Source of the DNA: JAFEDN01 sp965651935
Lineage (GTDB): Bacteria > Pseudomonadota > Gammaproteobacteria > Coxiellales > Coxiellaceae
Reading direction: 5' to 3'
Assembly: GCA_965651935.1 (NCBI GenBank)
Contig: CBFGTC010000005.1
Location: 41,621-105,620 of the forward strand
Length of the DNA: 64,000 nucleotides
In this document: positions 9,896 to 19,075 of the stretch, one piece after another
Position numbering within the stretch: position 1 is the first letter of the stretch
How the letters are laid out: the number at the start of each line of letters is the position of its first letter
Made by a program: the position numbers and the translations under genes
Notes under the pieces: model-generated
What the model saw: only the letters and a program-made list of their open reading frames with translations
Told to the model about the DNA's origin: nothing
Database searches by the model: none

Positions 9896-10486
9896 TTATG
9901 GCTGATACAAAGAATAGGTCCCTACCCATTCGCTTTGAGCTAGGATATGTTTTTTTATCGCTGAAAGAGCCTGGCGCCCGTCAAAATGCCCAGTCAATCC
10001 CAATGATTTAACATCCAAAGCATAAAGATAAAAATGATAATGATGGATTAATTCATCGTTCCAAGGCGGACAGGGGCCGTCATAGCCGCCATTGTTGTGA
10101 GAGTAATCATTAATCCCTCTAATCCCGTAATCAGTCAGCCCGGGTTTTTTGCCTTGAGGAACCACGCCATGAGAATCTTGTCCTTCTTTAATGGAAGATA
10201 AAGATACGGGAATATCCACCAAAACGAAATGGTAAAAATTCTCTCGCGCCATGTCTTTGGTTAAAGTTACTCCTTCTTTATTGGCGTTTTCTTTATTCTG
10301 AGGCACATCCGTGTCTACCATTATTATGGCCAACGATTGAGTGCCCTCGGGCAAATCTGACCAACGCATTTCAGGGTTGAGATTTTTACCCATTTGTTTA
10401 CGGTTTTTTCCGTTACTCGGGATGCAGTAAGCGTATTCCGCAGGTATTGCGCCGCCATTCGTGAAAGCCGGTAAAGTTAAAATCAT
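9896..10486 (-). CDS. YbhB/YbcL family PEBP-like protein
   Basis: A 196-aa protein of the phosphatidylethanolamine-binding (Raf kinase inhibitor-like) family. Family features visible are NPEMRWSDLPEGTQSLAIIM, the VDTDVP strand, FYHFVLVDIP, the GGYDGPCPPW ligand-pocket segment and HHYHFYLYALD. No signal peptide is seen, so it is probably cytoplasmic. AAGGAGG precedes the ATG by five bases. The bacterial members have no firmly established role. It stands alone, divergent from the NodB deacetylase gene. Confidence 0.9.
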   Translation of the reverse strand: MILTLPAFTNGGAIPAEYAYCIPSNGKNRKQMGKNLNPEMRWSDLPEGTQSLAIIMVDTDVPQNKENANKEGVTLTKDMARENFYHFVLVDIPVSLSSIKEGQDSHGVVPQGKKPGLTDYGIRGINDYSHNNGGYDGPCPPWNDELIHHYHFYLYALDVKSLGLTGHFDGRQALSAIKKHILAQSEWVGTYSLYQP

Positions 10487-10663
10487 GCCATCCTCCTTTT
10501 TGAAAAATTTTACGTAAAACGCACATTGCTGTCCATACAGACAAGTTATCTAATATGTATATTGTATTGATTTGTTTGAATATTAAACAATGAACTTCTA
10601 AGATCATGAATATGGATTAAAAAATGACCAAAACAAAAAACATGGACAAAAAGGAATGTGATG

Positions 10664-11434
10664 ATGAAAATCAAAGATTGGATTATTGGAGGAGTTTGTT
10701 TAATTTTTTTTCTACCAGCATTTGCTGACACCGATCAAACCCATACTGCAACCAGTCAAGCCGAATTGACTTTGCACAGTCAGAGTTCAAAGTCATCTCA
10801 AGCAATTGGCTTTGCTAATGGGCAATATGTAAAAAATAGCACTGAAAAACACGGATGTCAGGCTTTGGTGCATAAAGGTACCGTAGCGCTTACGTTTGAT
10901 GACGGGCCTTCTAAAAAATATACCAAAAAGATTTTAGCGATATTAGAACATTATCATGTGCAGGCTACGTTCTTTGTCTTAGGCCAGCAAGTTAAAAAAA
11001 ATCCGCAGTATTTAAAACAAATGATCAAAGATGGCGATATTATTGGAAATCACTCCATGAGTCATCCGGTATTTTCAAAATTATCTTCTGATAACTGGTA
11101 TGATGAGGTGGTTAAATCTAAAAAGATCATCCATGACGTCATAGGCGAAGATCCTAAAGTGTTTCGCTTGCCCTATGGTGCGGGTAATGAGCAAGTAAAA
11201 AAATACATTCAAGCCCAAGGTATGCAAACTATTTTTTGGGGTTATACTCCAAACGATTATCGGCGGCCAGGGGCAAATGTCATTGCCAGTCGAGTAGTCA
11301 AAAACGCCCATTCTGGGCAAATTATTTTATTACACGACGGTCCCAGTAAACGGGAGCAAACCGTAGCGGCCTTACCGGCTATCATTCGTGGAATTAAGAA
11401 AAAAGGCCTTGGTTTTAGCGTCGTGTGCACCTAG
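10664..11434 (+). CDS. Secreted polysaccharide deacetylase (NodB domain)
   Basis: Carbohydrate esterase family 4. A signal peptide (MKIKDWIIGGVCLIFFLPAFA) ends in an AFA site. The NodB motifs are complete: TFDDGP at residues 77-82 (catalytic base and metal Asp), HSMSH (metal His130 and His134), RLPYG, and ILLHDG near the C-terminus. The enzyme should remove N-acetyl groups from a cell-wall or extracellular GlcNAc polymer. Three in-frame starts are adjacent (GTG 10658, ATG 10661, ATG 10664). AAGGA at 10651-10655 is eight bases from the last, which I chose. Peptidoglycan versus exopolysaccharide as substrate cannot be decided. Confidence 0.9.
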   Translation: MKIKDWIIGGVCLIFFLPAFADTDQTHTATSQAELTLHSQSSKSSQAIGFANGQYVKNSTEKHGCQALVHKGTVALTFDDGPSKKYTKKILAILEHYHVQATFFVLGQQVKKNPQYLKQMIKDGDIIGNHSMSHPVFSKLSSDNWYDEVVKSKKIIHDVIGEDPKVFRLPYGAGNEQVKKYIQAQGMQTIFWGYTPNDYRRPGANVIASRVVKNAHSGQIILLHDGPSKREQTVAALPAIIRGIKKKGLGFSVVCT

Positions 11435-11615
11435 GCTGACAGGATTGTATGGATATTATGGCAGTGATTATTACGGTGACGGTTATCACGGGGGCTAATA
11501 TGGCCCTGGTAATGCTTGCCAGAGCAACCTGTGCCGAAACCTTCTCTCCAAATCGGTAATCCTCAAAGTAGTAGAGGTGGTAACGGGCACGACCATAAAT
11601 AAAAAGGTTGATTCT

Positions 11616-11662
11616 AAAGCTACTGTTCTCCGTAATGAGTCAAGTTGTGTAACAGTAGCTTT
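11616..11662. terminator. 12-bp inverted repeat, possible bidirectional terminator
   Basis: aaagctactgtt (11616-11627) pairs perfectly with aacagtagcttt (11651-11662) around a 23-nt loop. It lies between the convergent NodB gene and the gene ending at 11668. There is no strong T-run, so termination is plausible but unproven. Confidence 0.45.
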
Positions 11663-11667
11663 CCCCA

Positions 11668-12537
11668 TTACTGCCTAGAGTATAAGGCTTGCTGCAAATT
11701 AGCCGCAGTTTGTTTCCCTTTGACATTCCAAATACCGAAAGCATATGCTAGTCCGAGTGAAAATACGGTTGCTACCCCTTTTAGAAATAGGATGGACAGG
11801 TTATCGCGATTCTTTTCTAAAATGCTGCGTTCTGCTAAAAATTTTTGTTTAAAATCTTTTAATTGTTCAGGAGCGGATTTTACCGGTGTATTTAAACTTT
11901 CCTGAAGTTGGCTGACCAATTTATATTTTTCTAAAGCAAAGCTCAGAGACTTTGACGAGTGGATAATATAGCTATTTTGACCAGCAATGATCTTATCTAA
12001 TGCTGGACGTGGATCTTTTACGAGTATTGCTTGTGCTCTATCAGATTGGGGCGGTGCAGCAAAAATAATTGTATTTCGCTTAGCGTATGTTAAATAGGTT
12101 TGTTTATGCTCATTTTGAAGTTGGGATTCGAGTTCAATCTGTAGATGCTCGCGGTATTGCCGGCATAATCTTTGTAATTGTTGTTTTTGTCTGGCTATGG
12201 GCAATAGTCTGAGTAAACTATTTTTAATTTTTAAACAAAGAACTTGTTTGCGAGCCTGCCAAGGACACCAATTCAGAATGGCGCTGGTTAAACTGAGATA
12301 AACTTGTGGATTCAATAAATCCGCACTGTCAAGCAGTGAAGTAAGCCGGCTATCCAATATGCGATTAAACATGAGCGCAAATTTATAGTGAGAATGTTTT
12401 TTATAATTTTGACAAGTGAGTTGGCATTCTTGAGCTATAGTTAACGCTTCAAAATCCAAGTCTTTACTAACATTGAATTTAGAGCTTGGCGCTCTTTTTT
12501 GATGAATTTCTAAAAATAATGAAATTAATTTTTTCAT
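11668..12537 (-). CDS. Unknown protein with C-terminal hydrophobic segment
   Basis: A 289-aa, mostly helical protein rich in Gln, Leu and Lys with no family I recognise. A hydrophobic stretch near residues 245-267 (LSILFLKGVATVFSLGLAYAF) could be a single membrane helix, leaving a short basic tail. GAGGGG lies six bases before the ATG at 12537. It has the general look of a lineage-specific membrane-associated or effector protein, but no functional residue is evident. Confidence 0.6.
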   Translation of the reverse strand: MKKLISLFLEIHQKRAPSSKFNVSKDLDFEALTIAQECQLTCQNYKKHSHYKFALMFNRILDSRLTSLLDSADLLNPQVYLSLTSAILNWCPWQARKQVLCLKIKNSLLRLLPIARQKQQLQRLCRQYREHLQIELESQLQNEHKQTYLTYAKRNTIIFAAPPQSDRAQAILVKDPRPALDKIIAGQNSYIIHSSKSLSFALEKYKLVSQLQESLNTPVKSAPEQLKDFKQKFLAERSILEKNRDNLSILFLKGVATVFSLGLAYAFGIWNVKGKQTAANLQQALYSRQ

Positions 12538-12645
12538 AAATTACCCCTCTGAATTGAATAGAAAGAAAAATCTTTTACCTGCGGGGCTAGATAAAATTAT
12601 TAATACAATAAACTTGGTTTTCTAATGTGGCAATACCGTAAGCGG

Positions 12646-14235
12646 TTACGTTTTTTGAACGTATTGATTTAAATACGAAATGAGATCATCATAATTTAAA
12701 GGTGAATTCCGAAAACCGATATAACCATCCGGTCTAATAAAATAGACGCTATCTTGGGTCACGCCATAGCGTTGGAATAAAAGCCTGTTTTTCGCTGACG
12801 CCAGAAATTTATGGACTGCTAGCCATTTATGCTGCATTTTTAATTGAATTAATTTCTCATCTGTAATTAGTGGCTTTTTGTCTGAAGTGATAAATACGAG
12901 CAGATTGCCCGGTTTTAATTTAAATAATTCAAATAAACTGGTATTTTCGGTTGGCGCATCTGGCGCACGAAAGCCTGCACTGGGGCCAGCTAAAAATTCT
13001 TTCGAAGCCTGCTCACACTTTTGATAAATAAAAGCGTTGTTATTGTAATGTATGCCTAATTGCGATATCAGCCAAAATAAGCGCTGTTGAATTCGACTAA
13101 TGGCAATGATTTTAGAGGCCGCCATAAAAAAAACCGGTCTTAAAATACCGAGTAATTTATTTGGAGAAGTCAGCAGCAAAAATATCCGATCAGTCGTTTT
13201 AATTAATTTTTTACCAATGAATTGCCGTTCTAATTCATAGGTTTTTAATAACTGGTCATCTAAGTTATTTTGAATAGTGAGCGCTATTTTCCAAGCTAAA
13301 TTAGTCGCGTCTTGCAATCCTGTATTCATCCCTTGTGCTCCTACTGGCGAATGGATATGTGCAGCATCGCCAACTAAAAAAGTATTGTTTTTTTGATAAT
13401 TTTGCACCACTCGATGATGTAAGTGAAAGCGAGACATCCAGGTACACTCAAGAATCTCTAGGTCGCAATGGCTGACTTGACGAATGAATTTTTGAATTTC
13501 ATCCATGTTTAAAGACGTAGCTTCTGCAACATCATTCGTAATTTTTGCTGTGATAATCCGAGTATAACCCTGTTCTAACGGTGCATTAAGAAAAAAACCT
13601 TGTTTATCAAAGAAAATCCTAAATTCATCTTGTAACGATGACGGCCATTTCAATTTAACATCTGCCAGAAAAAAATCTTGTTGATAATCACCACCGATAA
13701 ACGGAATTTTCAGCAGGTGACGAACGCTACTCCGTGCACCATCGCAGCCTACTACATAACGGCATTTTAATTGTTCTATTGCACCATTTTTTTCATTTTT
13801 TAAACTGGCAATCATATAATCAGCATGATCTTCAAAATTTTCCAATTTGATATTGCGCTCTACCCTTAAACCATTCTGGTCAAGATAATTTAATAATATT
13901 TTTTCAGTTTTAGGTTGAGGTAAAAAATAAATAAAAGAAAACGGGGTATTTTCTAATTGAAATTTCCCAAAGTTCAGCTTGAGTATGGGTTTGCCGCGCC
14001 AAAAAAAATGCGCTTGACGGGCCACTTCTGCTTTTGTTATGAACTGTTCAGCCAGACCGAGGTTTTGAAAAATTTCCATGGACTTGGCTTGTATCCCAAA
14101 CGCTCTCGATTCATTGGCTCGGTAGAGCTGTTGATCAATAATTTTAACCGAGACGCCCCACCTTACTAGCTGACAGGCCATCATCAAGCCGGAAGGACCG
14201 GCGCCTACAATCAGAACTTCCTTGTCTAAATCCAT
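12646..14235 (-). CDS. FAD-dependent aromatic monooxygenase (PheA/TfdB class A)
   Basis: A 529-aa flavoprotein hydroxylase. VLIVGAGPSGLMMACQL near the N-terminus is the FAD-binding GxGxxG, YVVGCDGARSSVR the DG motif, and FLVGDAAHIHSPVGAQGMNT the GD motif. The C-terminal ~120 residues fit the thioredoxin-like tail of the phenol hydroxylase subfamily. It should use NAD(P)H and O2 to hydroxylate an aromatic or polyketide-like compound; the substrate is unknown. The gene is divergent from wzb with a 52-bp gap, and nothing ties it to polysaccharide synthesis. Confidence 0.85.
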   Translation of the reverse strand: MDLDKEVLIVGAGPSGLMMACQLVRWGVSVKIIDQQLYRANESRAFGIQAKSMEIFQNLGLAEQFITKAEVARQAHFFWRGKPILKLNFGKFQLENTPFSFIYFLPQPKTEKILLNYLDQNGLRVERNIKLENFEDHADYMIASLKNEKNGAIEQLKCRYVVGCDGARSSVRHLLKIPFIGGDYQQDFFLADVKLKWPSSLQDEFRIFFDKQGFFLNAPLEQGYTRIITAKITNDVAEATSLNMDEIQKFIRQVSHCDLEILECTWMSRFHLHHRVVQNYQKNNTFLVGDAAHIHSPVGAQGMNTGLQDATNLAWKIALTIQNNLDDQLLKTYELERQFIGKKLIKTTDRIFLLLTSPNKLLGILRPVFFMAASKIIAISRIQQRLFWLISQLGIHYNNNAFIYQKCEQASKEFLAGPSAGFRAPDAPTENTSLFELFKLKPGNLLVFITSDKKPLITDEKLIQLKMQHKWLAVHKFLASAKNRLLFQRYGVTQDSVYFIRPDGYIGFRNSPLNYDDLISYLNQYVQKT

Positions 14236-14287
14236 AATGGATAATTATAGTATGATAATTCACAATTGAGATAAAGGATTCGCCTAT

Positions 14288-14764
14288 ATGTTGTTTAATG
14301 GACTAAATCTTACGAGCGTGCTCTTTGTTTGTACTGGAAATATTTGTCGCAGTCCCATAGCAGAAGCTTGGTTTAAAGAACTATTAAAAGAAGTTGCAGT
14401 TGACGTGGAAGTAAATTCAGCTGGTATTGCAGCCTTAAAAGGTTCTACCGCTGACCCTTTTGCCATCAAAATACTGGCAGAAAAAAATATTGATATTTCT
14501 TCTCATCGTGCAAAACAATTAACCCTTTCCATGTTAAAAGAGTTTGATTTAATCTTGGTAATGGAATTCTGGCAACGCCAAGCCATCTATGATATGCTGC
14601 CAAGCTCCTGTGGGAAAGTTCACTATTTAGGACAATGGCGTGAAATGGAAATCATCGATCCCTATCAAAAACCGATTGGCGAATTTGAAAGGGCTTTTTG
14701 TCAAATTATACAAGCTTCCAAGGATTGGCTATGCCTTTGGGATTCTTCCAAAAAAGTAATTTGA
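14288..14764 (+). CDS. wzb: Low-molecular-weight protein tyrosine phosphatase (Wzb-like)
   Basis: A 158-aa LMW-PTP with the signature VCTGNICRSPIAE (nucleophile Cys15, Arg21) and the general-acid loop DPY at Asp124. It is the first gene of the polysaccharide export operon. It should dephosphorylate the C-terminal tyrosine cluster of the Wzc-like kinase encoded two genes downstream, cycling that kinase during chain assembly. Its end overlaps the wza gene by 34 bases, implying translational coupling. Confidence 0.92.
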   Translation: MLFNGLNLTSVLFVCTGNICRSPIAEAWFKELLKEVAVDVEVNSAGIAALKGSTADPFAIKILAEKNIDISSHRAKQLTLSMLKEFDLILVMEFWQRQAIYDMLPSSCGKVHYLGQWREMEIIDPYQKPIGEFERAFCQIIQASKDWLCLWDSSKKVI

Positions 14765-15606
14765 TAACATTATTCATTTCATGCGTGATTGTATCCGGCT
14801 GTGATCATATTACGCCGGGAATGCGTATGAACACTTCAGGCTTTACCCATGTGCCTGTGGCAGAAGTTCGAGTGGCGCCGGTTTTAATTCCCATTACCGC
14901 CGCGACGGTGCACAATCAGCCTAATTTTTATACGGGATATCGCTATTATATTGGTCCTCAGGATATTATTAATATTCAAGTTTGGAATCACCCAGAATTC
15001 AACGTTCCTTCCGTGGTGGAACAAGGGTCCAAAGAAGGCAATTTGCAACAAAATTTGATTTTACAACAAAGCGTATCAACCGGCGCTTACGGATATGGTT
15101 ATTTAGTGGGGCCTAATGGTCGGCTGTTTTTTCCCATGATCGGCCAAGTTCCGGTATCCGGTTTGACAGTGGAGCAGGCTCGCATACGACTTACCCAAAA
15201 ATTATCTCACTATGTGCGCGATCCGCAAGTTCAAATACGTGTGACTTCATTTCGCAGTCAAAAAATTTATGTTATGGGCGAAGTAGAAAAGCCAGGCGTA
15301 CAAGTCATTACTGACGTGCCTTTGAGTATCACCGAGGCAGTAGCATTGGCTGGGGGAGTGGACCGGCAGACCTCCGATCCTCGTCATATTTATGTGGTCC
15401 GAGGGCCGTTGGATAATCCGCGGGTATACTGGCTTAACGCGAAATCACCGGATGCGCTGTTATTGGGGGCTAATTTTATTTTGCAAGCTCATGATATCGT
15501 TTATGTTTCAACAGCAAATGTGGTAAGTTGGAATAGGGTGATCAGTCAAATATTGCCTACTATTGAAACAATTTGGTATACCAATTCATTGATGACTCAT
15601 CATTGA
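14731..15606 (+). CDS. wza: Outer-membrane polysaccharide export lipoprotein (Wza/OPX family)
   Basis: A 291-aa protein with a lipoprotein signal ending in IVSGC (lipid-modified Cys). The YYIGPQDIINIQVWNHPEF segment is the poly_export motif, VGPNGRLFFPMIGQVPVSG follows, and SLBB-type repeats (YVMGEVEKPG, ITEAVALAGG) come after. The family forms the periplasmic/outer-membrane channel for capsule or EPS. AAGGAT at 14720-14725 lies just upstream of the ATG at 14731, preferred over an upstream TTG at 14698. The protein is shorter than E. coli Wza, as is usual for OPX proteins lacking the C-terminal pore helix extension. Confidence 0.92.
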   Translation: MPLGFFQKSNLITLFISCVIVSGCDHITPGMRMNTSGFTHVPVAEVRVAPVLIPITAATVHNQPNFYTGYRYYIGPQDIINIQVWNHPEFNVPSVVEQGSKEGNLQQNLILQQSVSTGAYGYGYLVGPNGRLFFPMIGQVPVSGLTVEQARIRLTQKLSHYVRDPQVQIRVTSFRSQKIYVMGEVEKPGVQVITDVPLSITEAVALAGGVDRQTSDPRHIYVVRGPLDNPRVYWLNAKSPDALLLGANFILQAHDIVYVSTANVVSWNRVISQILPTIETIWYTNSLMTHH

Positions 15607-15619
15607 CAGGATTGATTGA

Positions 15620-17866
15620 ATGGATTTAGAGAAACGAAATTCGCCTGAAAAGGCGGTGATTAATCGCTCCGAATTAAATTTGCGCGATTTACTCTTCACC
15701 TTATACGAATCAAAGTGGCTAATTTTTGGTTTCACTATTTTATTTTGCATTATGTCGGCATTTTCATTACTGCAAAAGCCTCATATTTTCGAAAGCACCG
15801 CATTAATTCAAATTGAAAATAAACCTTCCAGTATGGGGCAACTGGAGGGGGCAAATGCTTTATTCGATCTGAAGGCGTCACAAAGCGATGTGCAAAAAGC
15901 CTTGCTGAATTCTTCTTTTGTTCTGGAGCCGGTAATTAAACAACTAGGACTTTGCATCAAAACCAGCCCGCATTATTTTCCCTATTTGGGTAATTTGATT
16001 CAAAAATACCCGAATTTGATTCATTTTGTCCCAAAATGGCGCTTTTTAAGTCATTATTCTTGGGGTGGTGAGCAAATCAAAGCCGATATATTTGAAGTAC
16101 CTACGCCATATTTAAAAAAGAATTTTAAAATTATTGTTGATGAAACTGCTCAAGCATATAAATTATACAGCCCGGAGGGAAATTTTTTATTGCGCGCTAG
16201 AATAGGTGAAACTGCAGCTACAGGGGCTGCCAATTCCATTAAGATAAAAATTTTAATTTCTCAATGGAATGCGCATCCGCAAAGTGAGTTCTTTATCCAA
16301 AAAAATTCAATTACTAAAGAAATTGCTGATTTGCAGAAAAGATTAATGATCTCCGATGTGGGCACATCGACGAAATTAAATTCTCAGACCGGAATCTTGC
16401 AACTGACTTTGAAGGATGCAGACCCAGAAAAATTGGCTGCGATTTTGAATCAAATTATTAAAGTGGCGGTCTCGAAAGACATTAAAAACAAATCCCTCGA
16501 AGCGGCCAAGACCTTAAATTTTTTAAATCAACAGTTGCCTATCATTAAAGATTCTTTGAATCATGCTGAATTGGCGCTGAATGAATATAGATCTAAAAAT
16601 AACAAAATCAATTTAACCGTGGAGACGCAATTAATTTTAAATAAAGTAGCTGATATTGAAACCAAAATTAATCAAACTGAATTACAAAAAAATGAACTAT
16701 TACAATACTACACTGAATCGCATCCTTTTGTGATTGCGTTAGCAAAGCGGCAACAACTATTACAGCAAGAGCTGAATCATTTGCAAGGCTTGATGAAAAA
16801 ATTGCCTGCAGAGGATCAGGTCGCGTTGAGTTTAGCTCGTGAAGTAAAAGTTAAAAATCATCTTTATCTGCTTTTAACGCAAAAAATGCAAGAATTGCAA
16901 GTTATCGCTGCCGGAACAATAAGTGATATCCGGGTGCTGTCGTTGGCTAAAATACCTGGGGAGTCTTTGTCTAATCAAACTCTGCTAAAGTTATTGGCTG
17001 CATTAATCGTAGGGTTAATTTTTGGTTGTTTAACGGCAGCGATTCGTAAATCATTGCATCAAAAAATTGATGATCCTCGCTGGGTAGAACAGAATTTAGG
17101 TATTTTAGTGGTTGCGGTGATACCTCATAGTAAAAAACAAATTAATAATGAGCGGTTAATTAAAAAAGGCTTACTCCAAAAACCACCTTTATTGGCGTTA
17201 ACCTCGTCCTATGATTTATCCATTGAATCACTCCGAAGTTTACGTACTCATATGCATTTTTGTTTACAAACCAGTAACAACAATATTGTGGCTATCACTG
17301 GTATCTCGCCGCAAGTGGGTAAATCATTTGTGGCCAGTAATTTTGCCTATCTTTTAGCGGATATCAATAAAAAAATCTTATTGATTGATGGTGATATACG
17401 CCGTGGCCATTTGTTTCAATATTTTAACCTAAAGCAAACGCCGGGTTTGTCGGAAGTGGTTGCCGGTGAAAATAGTTTGGCTGAAGGTATCCAAAAATTT
17501 AATGAAAATTTGCATGTGTTAACGGCAGGTGCGTATAAAAATAAACCGGCTGAATTGTTAATGAGTAAGCAATTTGACAATATTATGCAATTGGCTTCGC
17601 AAAATTACGACATGGTAATAATAGACACAGCGCCCATTTTAGCCGTGACTGACGGTGTCATTGTGGCAAAACATGCCGGGGTCAATTTTTTCGTAATGGG
17701 TTCAGGGATGCATCATGCCGAAGAAATCGAATTTGCCATAAAAAGAATGTATGCTAACGACTTAAAAATTCAAGGAGTAATTTTTAATAATATTCGCAAT
17801 GAAGTGAGAACTAAAAGCTATGGAAAATATCGATATCGATATTATTATAGTTACGAAAATGTTTAA
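15620..17866 (+). CDS. wzc: Polysaccharide co-polymerase / bacterial tyrosine kinase (Wzc-like)
   Basis: A 748-aa inner-membrane BY-kinase. Residues ~15-55 carry the Wzz domain and first membrane helix (LIFGFTILFCIMSAFSLL). A long periplasmic coiled coil follows, and a second helix lies near residue 460 (LLKLLAALIVGLIFGCLTAA). The cytoplasmic kinase shows Walker A GISPQVGKS (561-569), Walker A' LLIDGDIRRG and Walker B MVIIDTAP. The C-terminus ends in a tyrosine cluster (SYGKYRYRYYYSYENV) for autophosphorylation. It controls chain length and couples Wzy polymerisation to Wza export; Wzb is its expected phosphatase. Confidence 0.95.
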   Translation: MDLEKRNSPEKAVINRSELNLRDLLFTLYESKWLIFGFTILFCIMSAFSLLQKPHIFESTALIQIENKPSSMGQLEGANALFDLKASQSDVQKALLNSSFVLEPVIKQLGLCIKTSPHYFPYLGNLIQKYPNLIHFVPKWRFLSHYSWGGEQIKADIFEVPTPYLKKNFKIIVDETAQAYKLYSPEGNFLLRARIGETAATGAANSIKIKILISQWNAHPQSEFFIQKNSITKEIADLQKRLMISDVGTSTKLNSQTGILQLTLKDADPEKLAAILNQIIKVAVSKDIKNKSLEAAKTLNFLNQQLPIIKDSLNHAELALNEYRSKNNKINLTVETQLILNKVADIETKINQTELQKNELLQYYTESHPFVIALAKRQQLLQQELNHLQGLMKKLPAEDQVALSLAREVKVKNHLYLLLTQKMQELQVIAAGTISDIRVLSLAKIPGESLSNQTLLKLLAALIVGLIFGCLTAAIRKSLHQKIDDPRWVEQNLGILVVAVIPHSKKQINNERLIKKGLLQKPPLLALTSSYDLSIESLRSLRTHMHFCLQTSNNNIVAITGISPQVGKSFVASNFAYLLADINKKILLIDGDIRRGHLFQYFNLKQTPGLSEVVAGENSLAEGIQKFNENLHVLTAGAYKNKPAELLMSKQFDNIMQLASQNYDMVIIDTAPILAVTDGVIVAKHAGVNFFVMGSGMHHAEEIEFAIKRMYANDLKIQGVIFNNIRNEVRTKSYGKYRYRYYYSYENV

Positions 17867-17920
17867 ATAATTTCGTATCATTATTGGAACTGACCGAATT
17901 TTACTACAAGGATTGTAGTC

Positions 17921-19075
17921 ATGAAGGTACTCTCGGTTTTTGGGACAAGACCGGAAGCCATTAAAATGGCTCCGATTATTCAAGTTTTAAAAAATCATTA
18001 TGGCAGCTGCTGTGCCAAGGTTTGCGTAACCGGGCAACATCGCAGTATGCTGGATTCCATTTTGCAGCTATTTGCGATAGAGCCTGATTATGATCTCAAC
18101 ATCATGCGTCCCAATCAAAGCTTAAACGAAATAACTGCCAGTATTTTAAAAAAACTTCGACTAGTTTTGGCTGAATTTAGCCCTGATATGGTTTTAGTCC
18201 ATGGTGATACCACCACGACTTTGGCTGCCAGTTTAGCCGCTTTTTATGAAAAAATACCGGTTGGGCATATCGAGGCTGGATTGCGCAGTGATAATATTTA
18301 TTCTCCGTGGCCTGAGGAGTTAAATCGGCGCGTCACTTCTTTAATTGCGGAACATCATTTTGCGCCGACGCTTTCAGCTGCTCAGAATTTGCAGCGTGGA
18401 GGTATTACGACTGATAAAATTACCGTAACAGGTAATACCGTGGTAGACGCTCTGTATGAAATTAAAAATCATTTAAGTAGAAATCCTCAATTAAAAGCCA
18501 AACTGGAGGGACAGTTCCAATTTTTAAATCCGCATAAAAAAATCATTTTGGTAACAGGACACCGGCGAGAAAGTTTTGGCGCTGGTTTTCAAAATATTTG
18601 TGAAGCATTGGCGACCATTTCTGCTGAAAATGAAGTGCAAATTGTTTACCCAGTGCATCTCAATCCTAATGTGCAAAAACCGGTTTATCACCTATTAGGT
18701 AAAGTAAAAGATATTTATTTAATTAATCCTTTGGATTACCTTAGTTTTGTATATTTAATGGAAAAATCCTATTTAATTCTCACAGACTCTGGAGGAATAC
18801 AAGAAGAAGCGCCTTCGTTAAAAAAACCAGTGTTGATAATGCGTAATATCACTGAACGGCCTGAAGGAGTGAAAGCGGGAGTCGCAAAACTCGTAGGAGC
18901 TGATAAAAATACAATTGTTAGAGAAACACAACAAATTTTGGAAAATCCGTTGCGTTATAAAGAAATGACTTTGGCAAAAAATCCATATGGAGATGGAAAA
19001 GCGGCGCAGCGAATTTTATTAAAATTATTAAATATGAATGTGAAATCTTCTTCCTTACTAAAGGCGATGACATGA
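17921..19075 (+). CDS. wecB: UDP-N-acetylglucosamine 2-epimerase (non-hydrolysing)
   Basis: A 384-aa WecB/MnaA family enzyme converting UDP-GlcNAc to UDP-ManNAc. Family hallmarks are FGTRPEAIKMAP at the N-terminus, VHGDTTTTLAASLAAFY, GHIEAGLRS, PEELNRR, VTGHRRESFG and LTDSGGIQEEAP. Its product is the substrate of the WecC-like dehydrogenase in the opposing arm, so the polymer probably contains ManNAc or ManNAcA. It overlaps the next gene by four bases (ATGA). Confidence 0.95.
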   Translation: MKVLSVFGTRPEAIKMAPIIQVLKNHYGSCCAKVCVTGQHRSMLDSILQLFAIEPDYDLNIMRPNQSLNEITASILKKLRLVLAEFSPDMVLVHGDTTTTLAASLAAFYEKIPVGHIEAGLRSDNIYSPWPEELNRRVTSLIAEHHFAPTLSAAQNLQRGGITTDKITVTGNTVVDALYEIKNHLSRNPQLKAKLEGQFQFLNPHKKIILVTGHRRESFGAGFQNICEALATISAENEVQIVYPVHLNPNVQKPVYHLLGKVKDIYLINPLDYLSFVYLMEKSYLILTDSGGIQEEAPSLKKPVLIMRNITERPEGVKAGVAKLVGADKNTIVRETQQILENPLRYKEMTLAKNPYGDGKAAQRILLKLLNMNVKSSSLLKAMT

